A stretch of DNA of 42,990 nucleotides from UBA3775 sp051877895 (GTDB taxonomy: Bacteria; Bacillota; Clostridia; Lachnospirales; Lachnospiraceae), in NCBI GenBank assembly GCA_051877895.1, contig JBJEJI010000058.1, positions 1 to 42,990 on the forward strand, written 5' to 3'. This document shows positions 7,817 to 15,621 of this stretch, piece after piece (positions within the stretch are counted from its first letter, which is position 1; each line of letters opens with the position of its first letter). A program made the translations under genes and the position numbers. Below the pieces are notes generated by a model. The model had not been told where the DNA came from, made no database searches, and saw only the letters and a program-made list of their open reading frames with translations.

Positions 7817-9877
7817 ATGAACAAGACAAAAGCAGTAATGACAAGAGTTCTTGCCACAACCATGGTGGCAAGTCTGGTACTTGGAGGTTCAGATGCCTAT
7901 GCAAGAAGCTCTCAGAGAGCGGCATGGAACAATGCGGCAGGTTCAAAAGATGAAGGGACAACCCTTTCCGATGCCTGTTATGTAGAAGACGGAAGTGTAA
8001 CGGCAGAGCATACCGTATATTCCAATGTATATGCTGATTCCGAAGAATGGAGTGCATGGAAAACCACATGGGAGAATGTTAAAAATAATTATGAACTTGC
8101 TTCACTTACACCCGGTGAGGATGCTACAAAACTTAATTTCGGCTGGTATTCCAAGACAGTTGAAACACCGAAGGTAAGACTTTTTGATTCAAACGGAACA
8201 TTGATCAAGGAATTTGAAGGAACTCAGGATTTGGATAAAGTCGAAAGTTTTACATCAGACGGTACAACCATAACACTGTATCCTAACAAAGTAACGGTTG
8301 ATAATCTTGAAGAAAATACAAGTTACAAATATCAGTATTCTCTGAATGGTGGCTGGTCAGAAATTTATGACTACAGTACAGAGTCAACTGACAGCTTCAA
8401 AATCTTATATGTGGGTGACCCACAGATTGGTGCGTCCACGGGACAGGCCGTTGACGGACAGGTGTTTACCAAAGAGTATTATGCTATGAATGATGCATAT
8501 AACTGGTATCATACACTTGCAAATGCAGTAGAATTAAATGATGATTTGAGTTTCATTTTGTCAGCAGGTGACCAGATTAATCAGACAAGTGCATCAAAGG
8601 ATGCGGATAAACTTGAGCAGCAGATTGAATATGCAGGTTTCCTGTATCCTGAGGAGCTGAGAAGTCTTCCGATTGCAACTACAATCGGTAACCATGATTC
8701 CCAGTCTGTAAACTATTCAAATCACTTTAATAATCCTAATACGGCTGAAACAGAAGAAACTACAAACGGCGCAACTACAGCCGGAACTGATTATTATTTC
8801 CGATATGGCAATACACTTTTTGTAAGCATTGATACCAACAACTACAACTGCGCTACACATGAAAACGTAATTAAAGAAGCAGTTGAAGCAAATGAGGATG
8901 CAACATGGAAGATACTTATGTTCCATCAGGATATTTACGGCTCCGGTTATGATCATTCTGATTCGGACGGCATGATTTTAAGAACCCAGCTGACCCCTAT
9001 TATCGACAAATACGGATTTGATGCCGTATTACAGGGACATGACCATACCTATTCAAGAACATATCAGCTTTCTGCCAACGGTGTACAGGATGCATTTACA
9101 AGCAGCTCTACAAGCCAGAATTATTATGATGCCAATGCTAAATGCTATAACATTCTCACCGGTATTTCGGAACTGAATAAGGTTATTGATCCTGAAGGTA
9201 CAGTATATTTTGAGGCAAACTCTTCTACAGGTAGTAAGTATTATCAGCTTATCGGAACACAGCAGAACTATATAGCTGCAAGATGTCAGAGCTGGAGACC
9301 GACTTATTCGGTAATTGAAATAACAGAAAATACTTTTACTGTTAAGACTTATGATGCAGCTACCAATGAAGAACTTGTTGCAGACGGTGGAATTGATACT
9401 ACATATGCAATTGTCAAGTCTCTTGACAAGAGCGCACTTGAGGAAAAGATTGCAGAGGCAGAGCAGGCACTTGAGGATGCAGAAAACGCAGGTACATATA
9501 CAAGCGAATCCATAGAAACTCTGAAATCAACAATTGAAAAGGCAGAAGAAATACTTAATGACGCAGAAGCAGGAAGTGTTGATATCACCAGTGCAGTAAC
9601 TTCTCTTACAGATGCAATTGACGGACTTACTTTTGAAGACACTGATGATGAAGATGATAATACCAATCCTTCTCCTTCTGAAGATAATGTTCAGGGTGAT
9701 GATGACAATACTACAGAGGACACAGGTAATACAGATAATAACCATACAGACAATACCCTTGATGAACAGCCTAAGACAGGCGACAACTTTACAGAGATGG
9801 TTATCTGCTTTATCATTGCAGGTTTATCAATGACCGGACTGGTTGTAATCGGAATTTCAGATAGAAAGAAGAACTAA
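7817..9877 (+). CDS. Secreted, wall-anchored purple acid phosphatase-like metallophosphoesterase
   Basis: A 686-residue exported enzyme. The ATG at 7817 follows AGGAAGGTG and opens a signal peptide (KTKAVMTRVLATTMVASLVLG, about 30 residues in total). Residues about 70-185 look like the beta-sandwich N-domain of purple acid phosphatases. The calcineurin-like metal motifs follow in order: VGDPQIG (about 200), GDQIN (about 250), IGNHDS (about 290), FHQDIYG (about 369) and GHDHTYSR (about 406). A FIVAR-like helical domain covers about 537-605, then a low-complexity Asp/Asn/Thr linker, a QPKTGD sorting signal (about 651), a membrane helix and a KK-containing tail. The sorting motif has Q in place of the usual leading LP residue pair (DEQPKTGD). 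It probably hydrolyses phosphomonoesters or diesters outside the cell. Substrate is unknown. Confidence 0.88.
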   Translation: MNKTKAVMTRVLATTMVASLVLGGSDAYARSSQRAAWNNAAGSKDEGTTLSDACYVEDGSVTAEHTVYSNVYADSEEWSAWKTTWENVKNNYELASLTPGEDATKLNFGWYSKTVETPKVRLFDSNGTLIKEFEGTQDLDKVESFTSDGTTITLYPNKVTVDNLEENTSYKYQYSLNGGWSEIYDYSTESTDSFKILYVGDPQIGASTGQAVDGQVFTKEYYAMNDAYNWYHTLANAVELNDDLSFILSAGDQINQTSASKDADKLEQQIEYAGFLYPEELRSLPIATTIGNHDSQSVNYSNHFNNPNTAETEETTNGATTAGTDYYFRYGNTLFVSIDTNNYNCATHENVIKEAVEANEDATWKILMFHQDIYGSGYDHSDSDGMILRTQLTPIIDKYGFDAVLQGHDHTYSRTYQLSANGVQDAFTSSSTSQNYYDANAKCYNILTGISELNKVIDPEGTVYFEANSSTGSKYYQLIGTQQNYIAARCQSWRPTYSVIEITENTFTVKTYDAATNEELVADGGIDTTYAIVKSLDKSALEEKIAEAEQALEDAENAGTYTSESIETLKSTIEKAEEILNDAEAGSVDITSAVTSLTDAIDGLTFEDTDDEDDNTNPSPSEDNVQGDDDNTTEDTGNTDNNHTDNTLDEQPKTGDNFTEMVICFIIAGLSMTGLVVIGISDRKKN

Positions 9878-9895
9878 CTTTTACAGGAGACTTTA

Positions 9896-11074
9896 ATGGA
9901 TAATACGGGCGTAAATAAAGAGTCTCCGTTTATAAGCTTTCTCCTAAGAATTTTTCCAATAGGTGTCGGACTGGCAGTATTTATTATACTGCTGGTCCGG
10001 CTTAACTGTTTTACACGGACTGAAATGATATCTACCGTAGGATATTCTTATGAAAAAGCACAGGTGACGGAGATTGTACAGGATAATCTGGATGAAAACG
10101 GAGCAAGAGTAGGCTGTCAGTATTTGAAGGTTCAGATTAAGACAGGAGAATACAAAGGACAGATATTTGATGCAACAAGTTCGGACGGAAATCTGTTTGG
10201 TGCAGTGTGCCAAGAGGGGGATAACGTAATAGTCAATATGAGCATCTCCGGCACAAATGTTATTACTGCAGTTTATTCAATGGACAGAATTCCTCAGATA
10301 TGTGCCTTTGTGGGAATTTTCATGCTGTTGATTTGTTTTATTGGTGGAAAAAACGGAATTAAGTCGGTTCTGGGTCTGGTATTTACTTTTCTAATGATTA
10401 TGTATCTGTATATGCCGTTAATATATCGTGGATTCTCTCCGTTTCTTGCTTCGGTAGCGGTATGTGTGGTTACAACCGTAGCTACAATGTATCTTATTGG
10501 CGGGATGACGAAAAAGACTCTCTGTGCTATGGTCGGAACCGTTGCAGGAGTGTTGATTGCAGGCTTGTCAGCATTTCTTTTCGGAGCGGCGGCAGATATT
10601 GACGGCTACAATGTTTCCAATATAGAAACCCTGGTCTATGTTGGACAGAACACTCAGATTCAAATCGGAGGACTGCTTTTTTCAGGGATATTAATTTCCG
10701 CACTCGGGGCAGTAATGGATGTGGCAATGTCAGTTGCATCCGCAATAGCGGAGATAAAATCAAAAAATCCGGGACTTAATGTAAAGGAACTTTTTAAAAG
10801 CGGCATGAATGTAGGCAGGGATATGATGGGGACCATGTCAAATACATTAATTCTTGCATTTGTGGGAGGCTCTTTAAGTACACTGATTGTAAATTATGCT
10901 TATAATCTTCCTGCACTTCAGATTATAAATTCTTACTCGATAGGAATCGAAATTATGCAGGGAATTGCGGGAAGTATAGGTGTGGTTCTGACAGTACCTT
11001 TTGTGGCTCTCATATCTGCCTGGATGATGAGCAGGAAAAATATTTGCAGTAACAACGATTCTGTGGTATCATAA
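9896..11074 (+). CDS. YibE/F-like multi-helix membrane protein
   Basis: A 392-residue integral membrane protein of the YibE/F family (PF07907). One helix near 15-36 is followed by a predicted extracytoplasmic beta-rich segment (about 45-130, QVTEIVQDNLDENG), then about seven helices from residue 135 to the end. Typical family pieces are FIGGKNGIKSVLGL, GALGAVMDVAMSVASA-type signature around 270, and the C-terminal EIMQGIAGSIGVVLTVP. The start is close behind the phosphatase gene (18 bases), with GGAG before it, so the two may be co-transcribed. The family's transport substrate is not known. The stop is soon followed by the structured stretch before hisB. Confidence 0.85.
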   Translation: MDNTGVNKESPFISFLLRIFPIGVGLAVFIILLVRLNCFTRTEMISTVGYSYEKAQVTEIVQDNLDENGARVGCQYLKVQIKTGEYKGQIFDATSSDGNLFGAVCQEGDNVIVNMSISGTNVITAVYSMDRIPQICAFVGIFMLLICFIGGKNGIKSVLGLVFTFLMIMYLYMPLIYRGFSPFLASVAVCVVTTVATMYLIGGMTKKTLCAMVGTVAGVLIAGLSAFLFGAAADIDGYNVSNIETLVYVGQNTQIQIGGLLFSGILISALGAVMDVAMSVASAIAEIKSKNPGLNVKELFKSGMNVGRDMMGTMSNTLILAFVGGSLSTLIVNYAYNLPALQIINSYSIGIEIMQGIAGSIGVVLTVPFVALISAWMMSRKNICSNNDSVVS

Positions 11075-11086
11075 AAAATATACATG

Positions 11087-11137
11087 GTCCGGAGGAGTAC
11101 ATTCGCCGATTCAGACTGGTCTGATTGGGCAGCGGAC
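11087..11137 (+). promoter_or_regulatory. Foldable leader before hisB
   Basis: GTCCG (11087-11091) can pair with CGGAC (11133-11137), enclosing a second hairpin with TCAGA/TCTGA around loop CTGG, extended by CC/GG (11106-11128). The 5' side of the internal loop is purine-rich (GAGGAGTACATTCG). This may be a cis-regulatory RNA; no known riboswitch class was recognised. Confidence 0.35.
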
Positions 11138-11166
11138 GTATTGATTTTAGTTTCGGAGGGCAGATT

Positions 11167-11760
11167 ATGGAAGCAAGAACAGCCACAGTTGAAAGAATAA
11201 CAAAAGAAACAAATATTTCTGCATTTATCAATTTGGACGGAACAGGAAAATGTAACATTGATACGGGCATTCCGTTTTTTGACCACATGCTGAACGGCTT
11301 TGCAAGACACGGACTTTTTGATTTGACATTAAAATGCAGAGGAGATGTAGAGGTAGATTCCCACCACACTATTGAGGATTGTGGAATCGTACTTGGTCAG
11401 GCCATTGCAAAAGCACTTGGAGACAAAAAAGCCGTTAAACGTTACGGCTATTTTGTACTGCCAATGGATGAAGCCCTTGTACTCAGTGCTGTGGATTTGT
11501 CCGGCAGACCATATTTATCCTTTGAGGCAGACTTTACTGTTCCAAAAATCGGAGATATGGACACCGAAATGGTAAATGACTTCTTCTATGCTGTTTCCTA
11601 CTCGGCAATGATGAACTTACATATTAAACAGCTTAGCGGAACAAACAATCACCATATTGCGGAAGCTGCATTCAAGGCTTTTGGTAAGGCACTTGATACT
11701 GCAACACAGTATGAGCCAAGACTTGGAGATGAAGTCTGGTCAACTAAGGAAGTATTGTAA
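11167..11760 (+). CDS. hisB: Imidazoleglycerol-phosphate dehydratase
   Basis: Catalyses the dehydration of imidazole glycerol phosphate in histidine synthesis. The 197-residue monofunctional form is complete. Metal-binding repeats typical of the family are present: FFDHMLNGFARHG near the N-terminus, DSHHTIEDCGI in the first half, and NNHHIAEAAFKAFGKAL in the second half. The start at 11167 follows GGAGGG; an in-frame TTG at 11125 lies inside the leader hairpin and lacks a ribosome site. No other his gene is in the window, so hisB is detached from the rest of the pathway here. Possible regulation by the folded leader upstream is inference. The 3' end faces mnmA on the other strand. Confidence 0.95.
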   Translation: MEARTATVERITKETNISAFINLDGTGKCNIDTGIPFFDHMLNGFARHGLFDLTLKCRGDVEVDSHHTIEDCGIVLGQAIAKALGDKKAVKRYGYFVLPMDEALVLSAVDLSGRPYLSFEADFTVPKIGDMDTEMVNDFFYAVSYSAMMNLHIKQLSGTNNHHIAEAAFKAFGKALDTATQYEPRLGDEVWSTKEVL

Positions 11761-11826
11761 GCACAGTAAGTTACATTATACATTATATTACAGGAACCGC
11801 TTTGCGAACCCTGTAATCAGATTGAC

Positions 11827-11874
11827 GGCGCAAAACAGCGCCTTTTATCGAAAGCTGCCTTGCAGCTTCTGATA
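11827..11874. terminator. Convergent terminator region between hisB and mnmA
   Basis: GGCGC-AAAACA-GCGCC followed by TTTT (11827-11846) is a short + strand terminator. Overlapping it, TTATC...AAGCTGC-CTT-GCAGCTT...GATAA (about 11845-11875) forms a longer hairpin, touching the mnmA stop region and possibly acting on both strands. Confidence 0.55.
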
Positions 11875-11876
11875 AG

Positions 11877-12950
11877 CTATATTATCTGTCCCCCGCCTAC
11901 TACAGTGTCACCGTTATAAAGGACAACAGCCTGTCCTTTGGTAATGGCACGTTGCGGCTGGTCAAAAACAACATGAATGGTGTCTTCGGAAGTCTGGGTT
12001 ACAGTTGCCCAGTCCTCAGTATGACGATAACGAACCTTTGCTTTAACACGCATAGGTTCTTTTATTTCCGCAACAGAAATAAGATTCAGATTATCAGCAT
12101 CCAGTTCGGAAGTAAATAAATCTTCATTTCTGCAAAGGCGTACTGTATTGCTTTCCGGGTCCACCTCTTTTACATATAAAGGCTCCTTTAAGGAAAGACC
12201 AAGTCCCTTACGCTGCCCTACAGTGTAGCTGATTATTCCCTTGTGGGTTCCGATAACTTCGCCCTCAGGTCCTATAAAGTCACCCTCCGGATAGTTTTTA
12301 CCGGTGTACTGACGGATGAAATCAGTGTATCGTCCATCCTGGACAAAACAGATATCCTGACTGTCATGCTTTGCAGCATTAACAAATCCTAGTCTGTCTG
12401 CAAGCTCTCTTACCTGAGGCTTTGAAAGCTCTCCCAGAGGGAATAAGGTATGTGCAAGCTGTTCCTGGGTAAGAGAGTACAGTACATAGCTCTGATCCTT
12501 TGCAGGGTCGGCTGCTTTTTTTAATTCATATCTGCCGGTTTCTTCATTAAAATCAATGATTGCATAATGTCCCGTTACTACATAGTCGTAGTCCAGTTCT
12601 TTTGCACGGTTAAACAGTTTTTCAAATTTTAAATATCGGTTGCAGTCAATACATGGATTAGGTGTTCTCCCGTTTTCATAAGCACAGATAAACGGTTCAA
12701 TAACGTTTTCCGCAAAATTATCTGTAAAATTAAAAACATGATGAGGAATGGAAAGGTTTCTGGCAACAGAAGCAGCATCCTCAATATCGTCAAGGCTGCA
12801 GCAGGTGTGTTCTCTCGGAATGCCAACATCTTCATTATGAAACAGCTTCATGGTTACACCCATGCATTCATAGCCCTGTTCTTTCATAAGGTAAGCGGCA
12901 ACACTGGAATCAACTCCGCCGCTCATGGCAATTAAAGCTTTCTTTGTCAT
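11877..12950 (-). CDS. mnmA: tRNA-specific 2-thiouridylase MnmA
   Basis: Adds sulfur to U34 of Lys, Glu and Gln tRNAs, taking sulfur from a cysteine desulfurase. The 357 residues begin with the PP-loop SGGVDSS (10-16). The two catalytic cysteines are visible: Cys103 in NPCIDCNR and Cys201 in SQDICFVQDG. The C-terminal beta domain ends in VVGGGQII, typical of the family. The start follows GGAG. It lies downstream of tcdA on the same strand with about 110 bases between, in which a perfect hairpin sits close to the ribosome site. With TtcA and TcdA nearby, three tRNA-modifying enzymes cluster here. No iscS/nifS is adjacent. Identification is firm. Confidence 0.96.
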   Translation of the reverse strand: MTKKALIAMSGGVDSSVAAYLMKEQGYECMGVTMKLFHNEDVGIPREHTCCSLDDIEDAASVARNLSIPHHVFNFTDNFAENVIEPFICAYENGRTPNPCIDCNRYLKFEKLFNRAKELDYDYVVTGHYAIIDFNEETGRYELKKAADPAKDQSYVLYSLTQEQLAHTLFPLGELSKPQVRELADRLGFVNAAKHDSQDICFVQDGRYTDFIRQYTGKNYPEGDFIGPEGEVIGTHKGIISYTVGQRKGLGLSLKEPLYVKEVDPESNTVRLCRNEDLFTSELDADNLNLISVAEIKEPMRVKAKVRYRHTEDWATVTQTSEDTIHVVFDQPQRAITKGQAVVLYNGDTVVGGGQII

Positions 12951-12963
12951 ATAGTCTCCGTTC

Positions 12964-12985
12964 TGCCGTCATTGATATGACGGCA
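12964..12985 (-). promoter_or_regulatory. Perfect hairpin in the mnmA leader
   Basis: TGCCGTCAT pairs perfectly with ATGACGGCA around TGAT, 14 bases upstream of the mnmA start. No T-run follows on either strand, so it is not an ordinary terminator; it might affect mnmA translation or mRNA stability. Confidence 0.45.
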
Positions 12986-13062
12986 CAAATTTATAAAAAC
13001 TGTTTTTTGATGATTGTATCCTTTTCTGTATTGTTCGAAATTATGTCCGGCAAATACCTGAA

Positions 13063-13800
13063 TCAATAAGATGCTCTGATTCCTGTTAAATCTGCAATTA
13101 CCTCTCCGGCAATGATAAGGCCTGCGGCTCCGGGAACAAATGCGGTGCTGCCCGGAATGCTACGACGTGTCGCTGCTGAAGCGTCAGCATTATCATCACT
13201 GACAGGATCGGGAGTAAGAGCAATCTCTTTTGAATAAACTACCTTTAATTTTTTTATGCCTCTTTTTTTTAGTTCTCTTCGCATAACCTTTGCAAGAGGG
13301 CACACACTGGTTTTATAAATATCTGATACCATAAATCCTGCAGGGTCTAATTTGTTGCCCGCACCCATTGACGATATGATTGGGGTGCCTGCTTCATTTG
13401 CCTGCATTACAAGACGGATTTTACCGGTAACAGTATCTATAGCATCTACTATATAATCATATTTTGTGAAATCAAAATCATCGGCAGTTTCCGGTGTAAA
13501 AAAAACATTGTGGGTGTTGACCGTGCAGTCGGGATTTATATCAAGAATACGTGCTTTTGCCGCATCAACTTTTAACATTCCGAGTGTACTTCGAGTTGCT
13601 ATGATCTGTCGGTTTAAATTGGAAAGACATACTATGTCATTGTCAATCAAATCAAGTGTTCCGATTCCACTTCTCGCCAGGGCTTCGGTAACATAACTGC
13701 CAACGCCGCCAACGCCAAAAACTGCCACATGGGCCTTAGTAAGACGTTCCATAGCTTTGCTGCCAAATAAAAGTTCTGTTCGTGAAAACTGCTCTGTCAA
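13063..13800 (-). CDS. tcdA: tRNA threonylcarbamoyladenosine dehydratase (TcdA/CsdL, ThiF-like)
   Basis: An E1-like (ThiF/MoeB fold) ATP-dependent enzyme that converts t6A37 in tRNA to its cyclic form. The 245 residues carry the nucleotide-binding FGVGGVGS (28-35) and the acidic plus arginine motif DNDIVCLSNLNRQ (53-65), then DAIDTVTGK and SSMGAGNKLDP. The start codon is TTG at 13798-13800; a strong AGGAGGG a few bases upstream supports it. The conserved C-terminal part, including PGSTAFVPGAAGLI, is intact. It is upstream of mnmA on the same strand and may be co-transcribed. A generic ThiF family adenylyltransferase is the alternative, but the sequence style fits TcdA well. Confidence 0.9.
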   Translation of the reverse strand: MTEQFSRTELLFGSKAMERLTKAHVAVFGVGGVGSYVTEALARSGIGTLDLIDNDIVCLSNLNRQIIATRSTLGMLKVDAAKARILDINPDCTVNTHNVFFTPETADDFDFTKYDYIVDAIDTVTGKIRLVMQANEAGTPIISSMGAGNKLDPAGFMVSDIYKTSVCPLAKVMRRELKKRGIKKLKVVYSKEIALTPDPVSDDNADASAATRRSIPGSTAFVPGAAGLIIAGEVIADLTGIRASY

Positions 13801-14108
13801 AGCGCCCTCCTATATTTTGATACTTGTTATTTACTTTCGGTATTACATTGGCTGTTAATATTGTCAAACTCGCAAATGCTTCGCTTTTTGCTCGTTATAA
13901 AAACAGTTTGCCCGATTCTCATACATAATAACAGACGGAAGAAAGCTTTGCAAGTAATACCGTTTTGAATTGCATTTTAAGACGGTTTCTGTTACCATTG
14001 TAGCAGTTGAAGAAGATATATGTTTGGCAGGTGTCATAAGCATTACAAGGTACTTTGTCACTGCTTTTGATATCTTGATTGTGTGTCGCTTATGGAATGG
14101 AGAGTAGT
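13801..14108. other. Divergent intergenic region, tcdA to ttcA-like gene
   Basis: Contains copy 2 of the interspersed repeat (13862-13906) and otherwise no recognised gene. Short open frames exist on both strands (for example 13864-14061 on the - strand) but lack ribosome sites and family features. Confidence 0.5.
13862..13906 (-). repeat. Interspersed repeat, copy 2
   Basis: Reverse-complement copy of the element at 11-54; the - strand reads AACGAGCAAAAAGCG then ATTTGCGAGTTTGACA. Flanks (a T/A-rich run after CTG) are also similar on one side. Confidence 0.6.
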
Positions 14109-14975
14109 ATGGAAGAAAACGGAAATATAATACCTGATGAGAAAGAGGAATTTTGCAAGCGTGCTGAGAGAAGTATAGTCAAAAAATTCCGTAAGGAGAT
14201 ATGGACCAGATTTACAAAGGCCATCAATGAATATGAATTGATTCAGGATGGAGACAAAATCGCTGTCTGCATTTCCGGAGGAAAGGATTCCATGCTCATG
14301 GCAAAGCTTTTCCAGGAACTGAAGAAACATGGTAAAAAGAATTTTGATGTGATTTATCTGGTAATGAACCCTGGTTATAATCCTGTTAATTATCAGAACA
14401 TAATCAATAATGCTGACAAGCTTCAGATTCCGGTTACGGTTTTTGAAACCGATATTTTTAACTCCGTTTCGGATATTGATTTAAGCTCTGCATGTTATCT
14501 TTGTGCAAGAATGAGAAGAGGTCATTTATACAGCAAGGCACAGGAGCTGGGCTGTAATAAGATTGCTCTCGGACATCATTTTGATGACGTAATTGAAACT
14601 ATTCTCATGGGCATGCTGTATGGTGGTCAGATACAATCCATGATGCCAAAGCTTCACAGTACGAATTTTGAAGGAATGGAGCTTATAAGACCTCTTTATC
14701 TTATAAGAGAAGAAGACATTATTGCATGGAGGGATTACAATGGTCTGGAATTTATACGTTGTGCATGTAGATTTACGGAGGCCTGTGAAAACTGTGCAGA
14801 CAGGGCAAAACCTTCAAAGCGTGCGGAAACAAAGGCAATAATTAAAGAACTAAAAAAATTAAATCCTGTCGTTGAAAAGAATATTTTTCGTAGTGTGGAA
14901 AATGTCCAGTTGAATACTATTATTGAATATAAAGACAAAACAGGAAGACATAATTTCCTGGATACATATGAATAA
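14109..14975 (+). CDS. TtcA-family tRNA 2-thiocytidine synthetase-like PP-loop protein
   Basis: Probable Fe-S dependent tRNA thiolase, adding sulfur to cytidine 32. The ATG at 14109 follows GGAG with six-base spacing; upstream in-frame starts (14079, 14097) are less well placed. The 288 residues have the PP-loop SGGKDS (56-61), the CxxC pair Cys129/Cys132 in ACYLCARMRRGHL, GHHFDDVIETILM (155-167), and a C-terminal cysteine group (Cys218, 220, 226, 229 in CACRFTEACENC). TtcA uses two cysteines of the CxxC and a later one to hold its cluster, so the layout fits; the extra cysteines could form a second site. The IscR-like regulator gene follows 112 bases later. Firmicute members of this group are not all proven C32 thiolases, so the exact tRNA target is uncertain. 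Confidence 0.82.
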   Translation: MEENGNIIPDEKEEFCKRAERSIVKKFRKEIWTRFTKAINEYELIQDGDKIAVCISGGKDSMLMAKLFQELKKHGKKNFDVIYLVMNPGYNPVNYQNIINNADKLQIPVTVFETDIFNSVSDIDLSSACYLCARMRRGHLYSKAQELGCNKIALGHHFDDVIETILMGMLYGGQIQSMMPKLHSTNFEGMELIRPLYLIREEDIIAWRDYNGLEFIRCACRFTEACENCADRAKPSKRAETKAIIKELKKLNPVVEKNIFRSVENVQLNTIIEYKDKTGRHNFLDTYE

Positions 14976-14979
14976 ATAC

Positions 14980-15008
14980 TTTACTTTTTTGCAGGAATAA
15001 TATATAAT
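14980..15008 (+). promoter_or_regulatory. Promoter of the Rrf2 gene
   Basis: TTTACT (14980-14985), 17-base spacer, perfect TATAAT (15003-15008). Confidence 0.65.
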
Positions 15009-15009
15009 T

Positions 15010-15029
15010 CATAGTAAATTAGTCGGAAT
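15010..15029. promoter_or_regulatory. Putative autoregulatory Rrf2 site
   Basis: CATAGTAAATTAGTCGGAAT directly follows the -10 box and would cover the transcription start. It agrees with the cysK site (6503-6522) at 13 of 20 positions, including the block TAGTAAA and GGAA. Autorepression is common in Rrf2 regulators. Confidence 0.42.
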
Positions 15030-15087
15030 TTATGGTGATTCCGTTTGCCTGTTATTTTGCCTGCGGGGCATAAGGGGAGGATTAATT

Positions 15088-15522
15088 ATGAAAATATCAA
15101 CAAAAGGAAGATATGCACTAAGACTGATGTTAGACCTTGCCACATATAATACCGGTGAACCGGTAAGTCTCAAAGACATTGCCAGAAGGCAGGGCATTTC
15201 CGAAAAATATCTGGAACAGATTATTTCGGTTTTAAATAAAGCGGGTTTTGTGCGAAGCATCAGAGGAGCACAGGGAGGCTATATTTTAAAAAATCCTCCG
15301 GAATTCTATACTGTCGGCATGATTTTAAGGCTTACAGAAGGCGACCTTGCTCCGGTGGAATGCGTGTCGGCAAATGCTGACGAATGTGAGCGTTCCGAAG
15401 GCTGTGTGACCATGCGTATATGGAAAAAGATGTATGATGCCGTAAATCAGGTTATTGATGACATTACTCTTGCAGACATGGTTGAATGGCAGGCCGAAGG
15501 CGCGGACCAGTATTCTATTTGA
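15088..15522 (+). CDS. IscR-like Rrf2 family transcription regulator
   Basis: A 144-residue DNA-binding repressor. The N-terminal winged helix reads MKISTKGRYALRLMLDLA and the recognition helix region is ISEKYLEQII, followed by the wing SIRGAQGGYIL. Three cysteines, Cys92, Cys100 and Cys106, lie in the position where IscR holds its Fe-S cluster (Cys92, 98, 104 in E. coli), so the protein probably senses Fe-S status rather than being a CymR-type (which lacks the triad). The start follows GGGGAGG. Unlike many clostridial relatives it is not followed by iscS and iscU. It has its own promoter with a candidate self-binding site. Likely targets include cysK. Regulon members beyond that are unknown. 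Confidence 0.88.
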   Translation: MKISTKGRYALRLMLDLATYNTGEPVSLKDIARRQGISEKYLEQIISVLNKAGFVRSIRGAQGGYILKNPPEFYTVGMILRLTEGDLAPVECVSANADECERSEGCVTMRIWKKMYDAVNQVIDDITLADMVEWQAEGADQYSI

Positions 15523-15621
15523 CGATTTGCCGCCGCACACCGGTGGCTTTAGTCGTGTAAGGTTTCACTAAGAAAAAAGATTGAGAGGCAGTTCTTACGG
15601 ATACTGCTTTGGAGGATTAAA

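Noticed and set aside
13864..14061. Small - strand gene between tcdA and the ttcA-like gene
   Set aside because: It runs through the interspersed repeat, has no ribosome site and no recognisable features.
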